Shown piece after piece: positions 1-9,524 of a DNA stretch of 58,551 nt. A program made the position numbers and the translations under genes. The stretch covers positions 1-58,551 of the forward strand of contig NZ_MQVR01000004.1 of assembly GCF_001907295.1 (NCBI RefSeq), read 5' to 3'. The notes below the pieces were generated by a model, which saw nothing but the letters and a program-made list of their open reading frames with translations, ran no database searches and had not been told where the DNA came from. Within the stretch, counting starts at the first letter, position 1. Each line of letters starts with the position of its first letter. Source of the DNA: Bowdeniella nasicola (lineage in GTDB: Bacteria > Actinomycetota > Actinomycetes > Actinomycetales > Actinomycetaceae).

Positions 1-94
1 CCTGGGCTTCCGGAACCTGACCCACTACATCGCCCGCAGCCTCCTCGAGGCCGGCGGATTCAAACCCCGACTACACCCTCGATTGTGAAGAGCC
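1..94 (+). mobile_element. 3' end of an ISL3-like insertion sequence (truncated by window edge)
   Basis: Bases 2-88 encode the last 28 residues of a reading frame open at the window edge. It starts LGFRNLTHYIARSLLEAGG and ends LHPRL before a TGA at 86-88. This resembles the C-terminus of ISL3-family (IS204/IS1001/IS1096/IS1165) transposases. The stop codon overlaps GAAGAGCC (87-94), the reverse complement of GGCTCTTC, with which ISL3 terminal inverted repeats typically begin. The element therefore appears to end at about 94. ISL3 elements usually make 8-bp target duplications, so ACTTAGGT (95-102) would be the flanking copy. The other end lies outside the window, so this is inference from one end only. 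Confidence 0.6.
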
Positions 95-119
95 ACTTAG
101 GTCCCCCAAATGGTTTTCG

Positions 120-1793
120 CTAGCCGGCGTAGTTCGGATCGGTCACGCCGCTGGCGGCAAGGCTCCAGCCGGCGCCCGCGCGCACGTAGAGGTCACCGAT
201 TTCCGTTGCGACAACGATGGAGCGGTCCGAGTTGCCGGAGGCGATCTGGGTGGCGCCTGGGATCGGGGGCAGCGTGGTGCGTGGGCCGCCGAGCGTCGCG
301 ATCGTGACCGCGGGGTCGGAGGCGAGCTGGTCGCGCACGAGGATCGCGACGTCGGAGCCGCCAACCCAGTCGGCGTCGAGCACGCTGCCGGTGGGCAGGA
401 CGATGTCTTCGGGGCTCGCGAGGCCCGTCGGGGTGCCGTTCTCGTCGCGGATGACGGTGGCGACGCGCACGACGACGGTCGTGCCGACTCGCATGAGGAT
501 GAGGGCGCGGGCGCCGTCGGCCGAGATCCGGGCGCGCATGACTTCGGGACCGTCGAGCCAGGGCGCGTCGACCTGCTGGCTCTGTCCCGCATGTTGCGTC
601 ACGGTCAGCGAGCCGCGGGCTTGGCGCGGCCCGCTCCAGACCCAGCCGAGGCGGTCGACGCTCGGTGGGATGAGGTCGGGCCCTTCGATGAGGACCTCCG
701 AGGGGCCTTGGCCGGCGGGGATGGTGCGGACGGAACCGGTGGCATCGAGGACGACGATCGGGCCCGCGCTGCCGTCGAATGGGGCCGACGGCGAGGCGAG
801 CGGACCCTCGACGCCCGCGGGGTTCGGCACCGGCACGAGGTCACGGCCGTTCCAGCGCACGAGATTGCCGGCCGAGATCGCTAGCGGCTGGCTCGCGGGG
901 TTGGGTGCCTCGATCACGGGCGCCGCGGCGACGGGGATCACTTGCGTGCCGTTGATGCGCAACTGCACCGATTGGACGGTGCCGCTGCCGGCGATGGTGC
1001 GCTGGATCTGGGTGTAGATCAGTTGGAGCTGATTAGCATCGGGCCGCTCCCCTGGCACGGTGAGGTCGACGGTGACGGCGTCGTTCGTCGTCGCGATATT
1101 GCCGTTGATGCGAGTGCCGTCGGGAACAGCGGTGCGCACACCCGGCTGCAGCCAGGAACTCGGGCCGGACAGGAGGGCCGCGAGCGCCCCAGAAACGAGG
1201 TGGGGCCGCGGGAACCAGCGGGCCTCGGGGACGAGGACTTCGGTGTCGGGCGTAATGAAGTAGAGGGGCACGCGGTCGAAGATCTGCTCGAAGCGCACGT
1301 CGGGGATCGCGATCCCGTTGGGCAGGGTCGCGATGCGCCACTGGCCGGCGGCGTTTTTGATGAGGGAGAACGTGCGCACGACCTCGACGGGCTGGCGGCG
1401 CACCGTGTAGCGGCCTCGGGAGTCGACCTCGGCGAGCGACATCGACGTGACGCGCACGCCGCCGGATTCGACTTCCTCGGGCGGGATGGGTTCGGCCGAG
1501 TCGATGACGTCGACGCCGGCGTACGGGTCCCACGACAGCGCCGCGGTTTCGGTGAGGTAGAGCTTCGCGGCGGCGAATTCGTCGGAGTAGCCGGCGGCGG
1601 AGGCGGCGAGGAAACCTTCGATGATCTCGCGGGGTTCGGCGTTGTTCGTCGGCCCCGAATACAGGACGTCGACCTCACTGCGTTCCGGCAGGCGCGGGTT
1701 TGAGGTGTAGACCGGGCCGGAATCGGGCAGCGCCGTGCAGCCCGCGAGCGCGAGGGCGGCGAGGGCGGCGAGGAGCCGACGGGAGCGTCTCAT
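120..1793 (-). CDS. lpqB: Lipoprotein LpqB, accessory to the MtrAB two-component system
   Basis: This 557-residue lipoprotein has a basic N-terminus, a hydrophobic stretch and a lipobox LAGC with Cys at about residue 19, so it should be lipid-anchored outside the membrane. A GerMN-type domain lies at about residues 195-290, with the phrase TAVPDGTRINGNI. The remainder is the LpqB beta-propeller domain, ending in the usual short tail (DPNYAG). Length matches the family. Its ATG overlaps the mtrB stop (ATGA, 1790-1793), so mtrA-mtrB-lpqB is one translationally coupled operon. In mycobacteria LpqB interacts with MtrB and modulates MtrA phosphorylation. The stop codon is only 25 bp from the insertion-sequence end, so the genes usually found downstream of lpqB are absent here. 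Confidence 0.95.
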   Translation of the reverse strand: MRRSRRLLAALAALALAGCTALPDSGPVYTSNPRLPERSEVDVLYSGPTNNAEPREIIEGFLAASAAGYSDEFAAAKLYLTETAALSWDPYAGVDVIDSAEPIPPEEVESGGVRVTSMSLAEVDSRGRYTVRRQPVEVVRTFSLIKNAAGQWRIATLPNGIAIPDVRFEQIFDRVPLYFITPDTEVLVPEARWFPRPHLVSGALAALLSGPSSWLQPGVRTAVPDGTRINGNIATTNDAVTVDLTVPGERPDANQLQLIYTQIQRTIAGSGTVQSVQLRINGTQVIPVAAAPVIEAPNPASQPLAISAGNLVRWNGRDLVPVPNPAGVEGPLASPSAPFDGSAGPIVVLDATGSVRTIPAGQGPSEVLIEGPDLIPPSVDRLGWVWSGPRQARGSLTVTQHAGQSQQVDAPWLDGPEVMRARISADGARALILMRVGTTVVVRVATVIRDENGTPTGLASPEDIVLPTGSVLDADWVGGSDVAILVRDQLASDPAVTIATLGGPRTTLPPIPGATQIASGNSDRSIVVATEIGDLYVRAGAGWSLAASGVTDPNYAG

Positions 1794-3373
1794 ACTTTTT
1801 CCTCCAAGACGTGCAGCGCGAGCGGCGAGGGCCCCATGGGCTCTCCGCTGCGGCGCGGCAGGGTGAGGAGGAAGGCGGCGCCGACCTGTTCTTCGCCCCA
1901 GGCCTGCAGGTCACCGCCGTGCAGGCGCGCGTCTTCCAGCGAGATCGCAAGCCCGAGGCCGGAGCCGCCGATCGTGCGGGCGCGGGAGGTGTCAGCGCGC
2001 CAGAACCGGTCGAAGACGTGCGCGGCGGTGTCCTCGCTCATGCCGACGCCGTGGTCGAGGACGCGGATCGCGGCGGTCGTCTCGTCGGCGGCGAGCGAGA
2101 TGTCGACGGGCGCGTTTTCCGAGTGTTCGATCGCGTTGATGACGAGGTTGCGCACGATCCGCTCGATGCGCCGCGGGTCGATATCGGCCGCGACGGGCCG
2201 CTCGGGCATGTTGGTGCGCAGCGTGACGCCACGGGCGCCAGCGAGTGGTGTCGCCATCTCGACGACGTTGGTGATGACGTGGCGTAGGTCGGTGTCTTCG
2301 AGGGACAGGACGGCGGCGCCGGCATCGAAGCGGGAGATCTCCAGCAGGTCGGACAGCATCGACTCGAAGCGGTCGAGCTGGTTATACAGCAACTCCGCGC
2401 TGCGTTTGGTCACGGGATCGAAGTCGGCGCGTGCGTCGTGCAGGACTTCGGCGGCCATGCGGATGGTCGTCAGCGGCGTGCGTAGCTCGTGGGAGACGTC
2501 GGAGACGAAGCGGCGCTGGACGCGGGAGAGTTCTTCGAGAGCGACGATCTGTTCTTGCAAGGAGGCCGCCATCATGTTGAACGAGGCCCCAAGGGTCGCG
2601 AGCTCGTCGCGACCCTTCACGTCCATGCGCTCATCTAGGACACCGGCCGCGATGCGTTCGGCCGTGAGCGCTGCCTGCCGTACGGGCTTGAGGATCTGGA
2701 ACGTCGACGCCCAGGTGAGGACCGCGAGCACCGCGATGAGCGAGAAGGCGCCGATGTTCAAAATCCGCATGACGAGGTTGACGCTCTGCTGCTCGGCGGC
2801 GAGCGAATAGACGGTATAGAACTCATACGGCCCTGCCAACGGCAGCGTGATGCGTTGGCCGACGATAATCCCGGGCGAGCTGCCGTTCGCGGTCGGCACG
2901 CGCACGGACTGCCACAGCTGCGGCGCCGAGGAGTCGAGCTTCGTGCGGAGCTCATCGGTCACGAGGTCGACGAGTGAACGGTCGGTGACGTAATAGCCGG
3001 CCGTCGGGCTCTGCCCGGATTTCGGCAGCAGCATGACGCCGACGGTTTCGGTGCTGGTGAGGCGCTGTTCGTAGATGATGTCGTAGACGACGCGCTGGAT
3101 CTGGGCGGTGGATTGCACGTTCGCGCTATCGACCGCGGCCTGCGCATGGTTCGCGCGCCACAGCGCATCGGAGAGCAATTGGTCGACGCGGTCGTTAAAG
3201 ACGCCGTCGCGGATCGAGGTCGAGACGAACGCGCCCACGATCGCGAGCGCGATGGCGCCCGCCAGCACGATCGTCGTCGCCACCCGGACAGCGAGCGAGG
3301 CCCGCCAGCGTCGCGGCAGGGCGCTGAGGTGGCGCCGCAGTGACCCCCGCCAGCTCGGTATCGCGTCCATCAC
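1790..3373 (-). CDS. mtrB: Sensor histidine kinase MtrB
   Basis: This 527-residue membrane sensor kinase controls the response regulator MtrA. Transmembrane segments lie at about residues 30-52 and 203-224 and flank an extracytoplasmic sensor region. A HAMP domain (about 225-280) follows, then a HisKA domain with phospho-acceptor His295 in FVSDVSHELRTP. The HATPase domain shows the N-box (RNLVINAIEHSE), G1 (DHGVGM) and G2 (GGSGLGLAI). The GTG at 3371-3373 is followed at once by ATG (3368-3370), and both overlap the mtrA TGA (3370-3372), so either could be the start. The 3' end overlaps lpqB by 4 bp. MtrAB is a conserved actinobacterial system linked to cell division and cell-wall hydrolase expression. 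Confidence 0.95.
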   Translation of the reverse strand: MMDAIPSWRGSLRRHLSALPRRWRASLAVRVATTIVLAGAIALAIVGAFVSTSIRDGVFNDRVDQLLSDALWRANHAQAAVDSANVQSTAQIQRVVYDIIYEQRLTSTETVGVMLLPKSGQSPTAGYYVTDRSLVDLVTDELRTKLDSSAPQLWQSVRVPTANGSSPGIIVGQRITLPLAGPYEFYTVYSLAAEQQSVNLVMRILNIGAFSLIAVLAVLTWASTFQILKPVRQAALTAERIAAGVLDERMDVKGRDELATLGASFNMMAASLQEQIVALEELSRVQRRFVSDVSHELRTPLTTIRMAAEVLHDARADFDPVTKRSAELLYNQLDRFESMLSDLLEISRFDAGAAVLSLEDTDLRHVITNVVEMATPLAGARGVTLRTNMPERPVAADIDPRRIERIVRNLVINAIEHSENAPVDISLAADETTAAIRVLDHGVGMSEDTAAHVFDRFWRADTSRARTIGGSGLGLAISLEDARLHGGDLQAWGEEQVGAAFLLTLPRRSGEPMGPSPLALHVLEEKV

Positions 3374-4053
3374 GACGCGGGATTACCCGCCCGATATCCG
3401 ACGCCACGCACCGTGAGGATGATTTCGGGGCGCTCCGGGTCGCGTTCGACCTTGGCGCGCAGCCGCTGGACGTGAACGTTGACGAGGCGCGTGTCGGCCT
3501 GGTGGCGGTAGCCCCACACGTCCTGGAGCAGGACCTCGCGGGAGAACACCTGCCACGGTTTGCGCGCGAGCGCGACCAGCAGGTCGAATTCCAGCGGGGT
3601 GAGCGCGATGAGTTCGCCATCGCGCTTCACTTCGTGCGCGGAGACGTCGATTTCGAGGTCGCCGATCGACAGGCGCTCGGAGTCCTCATCGTCCTTCCGG
3701 CGGAGACGTGCGCGCACGCGGGCGACGAGTTCCTTCGGTTTAAACGGCTTCGGAATATAGTCGTCGGCGCCTGCCTCCAGACCGGTGACGATATCCGTCG
3801 TATCGGATTTGGCGGTCAGCATGACGATGGGAACCCCGGATTCTTCGCGAATGATGCGACAGATCTCGATGCCGCCCATCCCGGGGAGCATGAGGTCGAG
3901 CAGCACGAGGTCGGGCTCGGTTTCCCGGAATGCGCTCACGGCCTGCGCGCCGTCGGCGCAAAAGGTGGGCTCAAATCCCCCCGCCGACAGGACGATACCG
4001 ATCATCTCTGCCAGGGCCGTATCATCATCAACCACGAGGATTTTGAACGTCAT
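3370..4053 (-). CDS. mtrA: DNA-binding response regulator MtrA (OmpR/PhoB family)
   Basis: This is a 227-residue OmpR-type regulator. The receiver domain (about 1-115) carries the acidic pocket VVDDD near the N-terminus, phospho-acceptor Asp53 in DLVLLDLMLPGMGG, and the switch Lys in PKPF. The C-terminal winged-helix domain ends in ILTVRGVGYRAG. The frame stays open upstream to 4227, but homology begins at MTFKILVVDDD, so the ATG at 4053 is chosen; the extra 58 codons look non-coding. It is the first gene of mtrA-mtrB-lpqB. The 93-bp gap to the divergent gene at 4147 should hold both promoters. Confidence 0.96.
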   Translation of the reverse strand: MTFKILVVDDDTALAEMIGIVLSAGGFEPTFCADGAQAVSAFRETEPDLVLLDLMLPGMGGIEICRIIREESGVPIVMLTAKSDTTDIVTGLEAGADDYIPKPFKPKELVARVRARLRRKDDEDSERLSIGDLEIDVSAHEVKRDGELIALTPLEFDLLVALARKPWQVFSREVLLQDVWGYRHQADTRLVNVHVQRLRAKVERDPERPEIILTVRGVGYRAGNPAS

Positions 4054-4146
4054 AACGCTATTGTCGCAAATTTGGTCCAGCGGCGTCGCGTGGATGCATC
4101 GGGGTAAAGCGCTGTGGCACGATAGGGAAACGAATAAGGAGGGGCC

Positions 4147-5328
4147 GTGACAACACCACCGCATGATGGCGGAAGCCGCGATGACAGCACCCAGTGGTCC
4201 TGGGATAACGTTCCGCAAGTCGAGCACGACTCCCCATCAACGCCCAATGAGGCCGGCTACGGCGAGCGGCGATTCTCGACCCCGAACCCCACCCCGTCCG
4301 GCCCGCCCCCGGCGGGCGGCTACGCCCCGATCCCGGTCGGCGGCAATTTCGGTGAAGTGCGCCCCGGCATTATTCCGCTGCGGCCGCTCAAGCTCGGAGA
4401 ATTCTTCGACGGCGGATTCTCCGCGATCCGTTTCAACCCGGGCGTGATGCTCGGCGTGGCGGCGATTGTCATCTTCACGTCGCTGCTCATCGAACTACTG
4501 CTCTCCTTCACGGTTTTCCAGACGTTCGGCGATATCATCGCGGGCGCCCAGGCGAACAGCCCGGCGATCTCGGACCAGCAGGCCCTGACGTTCCTCTTGT
4601 CGGTGCTCGCCTCGAGCCTCGTGTCCTTTATTGCGTCGACGATCCTCACCGGTTTGCTGATCCAGTGCGTCACCCAGTCGATCCTCGGCCGCCGAGTCAC
4701 CCTGTCGGATGTGTGGCAGCAGTCCAAGGGCCGCATCCTGCCGCTGTTCGGACTCACGCTAGTCATCACCACCATCGTCGTCGTCATGACGATCGTCATG
4801 ATCCTCGTCTTTATCGCGTTCCTCCTTGGAATTGGCTCGTTCGTCCAGCCCGAATCAACCGGCTCCGTGATCGCCATGGTGCTCTTCGTCGCCGTCGGGG
4901 TCGTGGGCACCCTCGTCGCAGTGTTGTGGTTCTATGTCAAGACCGCGCTCGCGACCCCGGTGCTCATGGCAGAAAAGGCGGGCGTCTTCGCTTCGATCAA
5001 GCGGTCCTTTGCGCTCACGCGCGGCTACTTCTGGCGCATCGCTGGGATCCTTTTCCTCACGCTCCTGCTCATGAGCATCATGGTGGGCATCGTGTCCTCG
5101 CTGTTCGGCGGCATCATGAGCTTCGGCCTCGCGACATCCGGCGCGACCGATAATCCGGCCGACCTGTTCTCCTGGTCGTCGGTCATTTCCGCCGTCATCA
5201 ATTCGCTACTCGAATTGATCTTCACCCCGTTCCTCGCCGCCGTCATCACGCTGGTCTACACCGACACTCGGATGCGTAAGGAAGGCCTCGACCTCCTGCT
5301 GCAGCGAGCCGCCGCCCAAAACTCGTAG
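4147..5328 (+). CDS. Polytopic membrane protein (glycerophosphodiesterase membrane-domain-like)
   Basis: This 393-residue protein starts at GTG behind a strong AAGGAGG site. The first ~85 residues are hydrophilic and rich in Pro, Gly and Ser. About six transmembrane helices follow, for example around FNPGVMLGVAAIVIF and GLTLVITTIVVVMTIVMIL. Such Pro-rich N-termini followed by a GPDPase_memb-like membrane domain are common near mtrAB in actinobacteria. No catalytic phosphodiesterase domain is present, so the function is unknown. It heads a plus-strand run with the DUF4129, DUF4350, MoxR and DUF58 genes (11-bp gap to the next gene). Confidence 0.8.
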   Translation: MTTPPHDGGSRDDSTQWSWDNVPQVEHDSPSTPNEAGYGERRFSTPNPTPSGPPPAGGYAPIPVGGNFGEVRPGIIPLRPLKLGEFFDGGFSAIRFNPGVMLGVAAIVIFTSLLIELLLSFTVFQTFGDIIAGAQANSPAISDQQALTFLLSVLASSLVSFIASTILTGLLIQCVTQSILGRRVTLSDVWQQSKGRILPLFGLTLVITTIVVVMTIVMILVFIAFLLGIGSFVQPESTGSVIAMVLFVAVGVVGTLVAVLWFYVKTALATPVLMAEKAGVFASIKRSFALTRGYFWRIAGILFLTLLLMSIMVGIVSSLFGGIMSFGLATSGATDNPADLFSWSSVISAVINSLLELIFTPFLAAVITLVYTDTRMRKEGLDLLLQRAAAQNS

Positions 5329-5339
5329 GCCCACGCTCG

Positions 5340-6017
5340 ATGCTCGTCTTTGAAATTCCCGTCAGCCCGGATGCCGAAGAGGCGCGTCGGGCTGCCCGCG
5401 AGGAGTTATCAAAGGCGATCTACAATCACCAGCCGGGAGTCATCTCGCGTGTCATGCGTTGGCTCTCGGATCGCCTTGCCGAGCTGTTCAATATCTCGCC
5501 GACATCGACCAGTCCGTGGCTCTCGGTCATCGTGCTCGGTCTGCTCATCGTTGCGCTGCTGATCTCGCTGGTCTTCTTCACGTGGATCCGCTCGAACCGG
5601 CGAGCCCTTGCCGATCGGGCCAAGTCGGCGACGCTCTTTGCCGACAATGCCGACAGCGCGACGCTGGCGGCGCGCGCCGCCCAGTTCGCGTCGGCCGGAA
5701 ACTTCACCGAGGCGTTCCGCGAGCAGTTCCGCTTCCTCATTCGCTTCGCCGACGAACGCGCGCTCATCGCCGACCAGCCCGGGATGACCGCGCAGGAGGC
5801 GGCAACCGCGCTCGCCCAGCTCGATCACGACTATGCGACGTCGGTCCGCTCCCAGGCGGACCTGTTCGACGCGGCCAGCTACGGCGACCTCTTCCTCACC
5901 TCGCAGCACTACGAGGCCCTCATGAGCCTCATCAACCTGCTGCGCCCGCGACTCGCTGCGATGAGCCCCCTCGTCGACACTGGTGAGCCGAGCCCAGGCG
6001 GTAAGGGGCGGTCATGA
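5340..6017 (+). CDS. DUF4129 domain-containing membrane protein
   Basis: This 225-residue protein has a short cytoplasmic N-terminus, one transmembrane helix at about residues 60-82 (LSVIVLGLLIVALLISLVFF) and a C-terminal helical DUF4129 domain (about 110-205, with AGNFTEAFREQFRFLIRFADE). DUF4129 proteins typically co-occur with MoxR, DUF58 and DUF4350 genes, as here. The molecular function is not established. The gene overlaps the next by ATGA (6014-6017), which indicates translational coupling. Confidence 0.88.
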   Translation: MLVFEIPVSPDAEEARRAAREELSKAIYNHQPGVISRVMRWLSDRLAELFNISPTSTSPWLSVIVLGLLIVALLISLVFFTWIRSNRRALADRAKSATLFADNADSATLAARAAQFASAGNFTEAFREQFRFLIRFADERALIADQPGMTAQEAATALAQLDHDYATSVRSQADLFDAASYGDLFLTSQHYEALMSLINLLRPRLAAMSPLVDTGEPSPGGKGRS

Positions 6018-7158
6018 GCGATCTCTTCGCCCCCGAATATGTCGGGATGACCGGAAGTAAACAGCGTCGAGCCTCGCGCACGGGCCGCATCATCACCGTG
6101 CTCTTCGCGCTCGGCGTGGTACTGCTTGTCATCTTTGCCGCGCTGCGTGAACAGGGCACGTCAGGCGAACTCAGCCCCGATGTCACGACCCCGACGGGTG
6201 CCCGCGCCCTCGCCGAGTTGCTGCGCGCCGAGGGCGTCCAGGTGGTGACGGCGACGCGGATCGCCGACGTGCAGGCCCAGGCCCGCCCGGGCACGACGAT
6301 CTTCGTCGCCAAGACCGACAACCTGTCCGAATCGCAGCAGCAGATCATCCACGACCTCAACGCCGATGTCGTCCTCATCGGCAACCCGTACTCCGGGCTC
6401 GAGAAGACTGCGAGCGCGATCGACACCGCGCCCGAGGGCTCCGACGTTGCCGTCACTGCGCAGTGTTCCGACCCCGATGCGACGGCGGCCTCCCGCATCT
6501 CGGCCTTCCTCGGGTCGTTCACCTCGAATGACCCGTCGGTCACGCTGTGCTTCCCCGTCGAAGGGGGCGGCGCCTATGCCGTGTGGGATCACAGCGGCAA
6601 CGCGCGCCGCGCGATTGCCGACGGCACGTTGCTGTCCAACGCGAAGCTCGGCGACGACGGGAACGCCGCGCTCGCGATGCGCGCGCTGGGCAAGAACCCG
6701 ACGCTCGTGTGGTACCTGCCGACCTATGAGGACGCCAGCCAGACGATCGTTTACGCGCCCACGTGGTTCCGCTCCCTCATGTGGTTCGCGCTCTTCTTCA
6801 CCCTCGCCGCGATCGCCTATTGGGCGCCGCGGTTCGGGCCGGTCGCAACCGAACGCCTGCCCGTCGTCGTACGCGGCGGCGAGATCGTGCGCGGGGTCGG
6901 GCGTCTGTACGCCTCCCGCCGCTCCAGCGCACACGCCGCCCAGTCCCTGCGCGAAGGTACGATCGCGCGCCTCTCGTCCCACCTCGGCCTGTCCCGCGAC
7001 GCGGGCGAGGCCGCCACCATCGCCGCCCTGAGCGCGGCAACGAATCGATCCGCAGCCGACCTGCGGGCCCTGTTGTACGGCGATCCGCCCACCACGGGCA
7101 ACGCCCTGCAGGAGCTCGCCACCGAACTCACCCGCCTGGAAAGTGAGGTCCACCTGTC

Positions 7159-7162
<4 letters not shown>
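6014..7162 (+). CDS. DUF4350 domain-containing membrane protein
   Basis: This 382-residue protein has one N-terminal transmembrane helix (about residues 26-46). An extracytoplasmic DUF4350 domain follows (about 50-220, with TPTGARALAELLRAEGVQVV), then a second helix at about 255-272 and a cytoplasmic C-terminal region. It overlaps both neighbours by 4 bp (ATGA at 6014-6017 and 7159-7162). In other actinobacteria DUF4350 proteins sit between DUF4129 and MoxR genes, which matches this order. A role as a membrane partner of the MoxR ATPase is inferred from synteny only. Confidence 0.88.
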
Positions 7163-8226
<1,064 letters not shown>

Positions 8227-8228
8227 CC

Positions 8229-9524
8229 ATGGCGATCTCAGCTCGGGCACTCGCGCTCGCGGGGGCCGGAATCATCCCCGTGGCGTTGCGCCCTGCCGCC
8301 TCCACTGTGCTGTGGTGGGCGCTCGCGTGCCTCGTTGTCGTCGGGATCGATTTCTTCCTCGCCCCGCGCCCGGCCACGCTGACGATCACCCGCCAGGTCC
8401 AGCCCTCGACGGTGCGCCTGGGCGGGGCGGCGAGCACGACGCTCGCCGTGTTCAACACCGGATCGCGCCCGGTGCGCGTCGCCGTGCGCGACGTGTGGCA
8501 GCCGACCGCCCGCATCGAGCCCGAGACTTCCGTCCTGTCGATCCCGCCCGGCGAGCGGCGCCGCACGCTCGGCGAGCTGAGCCCCGTGCGCCGCGGCAAG
8601 CGCCGCGCCCAGGCCGTCGCGCTGCGCGTGGCCGGCCCGCTGCGCCTCGCCTACCGCACCCAGACGCGCCAGGTCGAAGGCTCGCTGCTCGTCCTGCCGC
8701 CGTTCCACGCGCGCCAGCACCTACCCTCGCGGCTCGCGCGCCTGCGCGAGATGGACGGCCAGTCCTCGGTGAACATCCGCGGCCAGGGCACGGAGTTTGA
8801 CTCGCTGCGCGAATACGTCGTCGGCGATGATGTGCGTGCCATCGACTGGCGCGCGACCGCCCGCGCCCAGGACGTCATGGTGCGCACCTGGCGGCCCGAG
8901 CGTGACCGCCGCGTCGTCGTCATCATCGATACCGGCCGCCTCGCCGCCGTGCGCCTCGGTAACGAGATGCGCCTCGATGCGTCGATCGAAGCGACGCTCC
9001 TGCTCGCGGCCCTGTCCGCCCACGCCGGGGACCGGATCGACGTCCTCGCGCTCGATACGCAGGTGCGCGCGCATGTGCGGTCGAATTCGGCGACGACGAT
9101 CATGCATCAGCTCGCCGTCGCGCTCGCAGACGTGGAGCCGAACCTTGGGGAGACCGACTGGTCGCTCGCGGCCGCCCTCGTGCGCCGCACCGTCAGCCAG
9201 CGCAGCCTCGTCGTCGTGGTCACGGCCCTCGATGCCGCGGTCATTTCCGGCGCGATGCGCCAGGCAATCGGCGCGCTTGCGACCCAGCACACCGTCGTCG
9301 TCGCGGGAGCCGTCGATACCGAACTCGCCGAGCTCGCCGCGGACCGCGAGGAGCTCTCCCAGGTCTATATCGCGGCCGCCGCCGAGCGCTCGCTGCTCAG
9401 CGGCCAGGAGGCCATCGCCTCGCTCTCGCGCGCCGGCGCCTTCGTCGTCCAGGCGCCCGCATCCGAGTTGCCGCCGCGCCTGGCGGACATGTACCTGCAG
9501 CTGAAAGCCACCGGCAAGCTCTAG
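8229..9524 (+). CDS. DUF58 domain-containing protein, MoxR partner
   Basis: This 431-residue protein has two N-terminal hydrophobic segments (about residues 5-45), a beta-rich middle, and the DUF58 signature EFDSLREYVVGDDVRAIDW at about 195-215. A von Willebrand A-like fold with VVVIIDTGR follows. It is the last gene of the MoxR operon. Its TAG stop overlaps, on the palindrome CTAG (9521-9524), the stop of the convergent ABC exporter gene. DUF58 proteins are commonly encoded beside MoxR; the substrate is unknown. Confidence 0.92.
   Translation: MAISARALALAGAGIIPVALRPAASTVLWWALACLVVVGIDFFLAPRPATLTITRQVQPSTVRLGGAASTTLAVFNTGSRPVRVAVRDVWQPTARIEPETSVLSIPPGERRRTLGELSPVRRGKRRAQAVALRVAGPLRLAYRTQTRQVEGSLLVLPPFHARQHLPSRLARLREMDGQSSVNIRGQGTEFDSLREYVVGDDVRAIDWRATARAQDVMVRTWRPERDRRVVVIIDTGRLAAVRLGNEMRLDASIEATLLLAALSAHAGDRIDVLALDTQVRAHVRSNSATTIMHQLAVALADVEPNLGETDWSLAAALVRRTVSQRSLVVVVTALDAAVISGAMRQAIGALATQHTVVVAGAVDTELAELAADREELSQVYIAAAAERSLLSGQEAIASLSRAGAFVVQAPASELPPRLADMYLQLKATGKL

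Noticed and set aside
942-1703. Long plus-strand open frame antisense to lpqB
   Set aside because: It lies wholly inside lpqB on the other strand, its composition is typical of high-GC shadow frames and it has no recognisable domain.
1790-3373. Prophage or plasmid origin for the first part of the window
   Set aside because: The mtrAB-lpqB to MoxR/DUF58 to SpoIIM/RDD order is a conserved chromosomal arrangement in actinobacteria.
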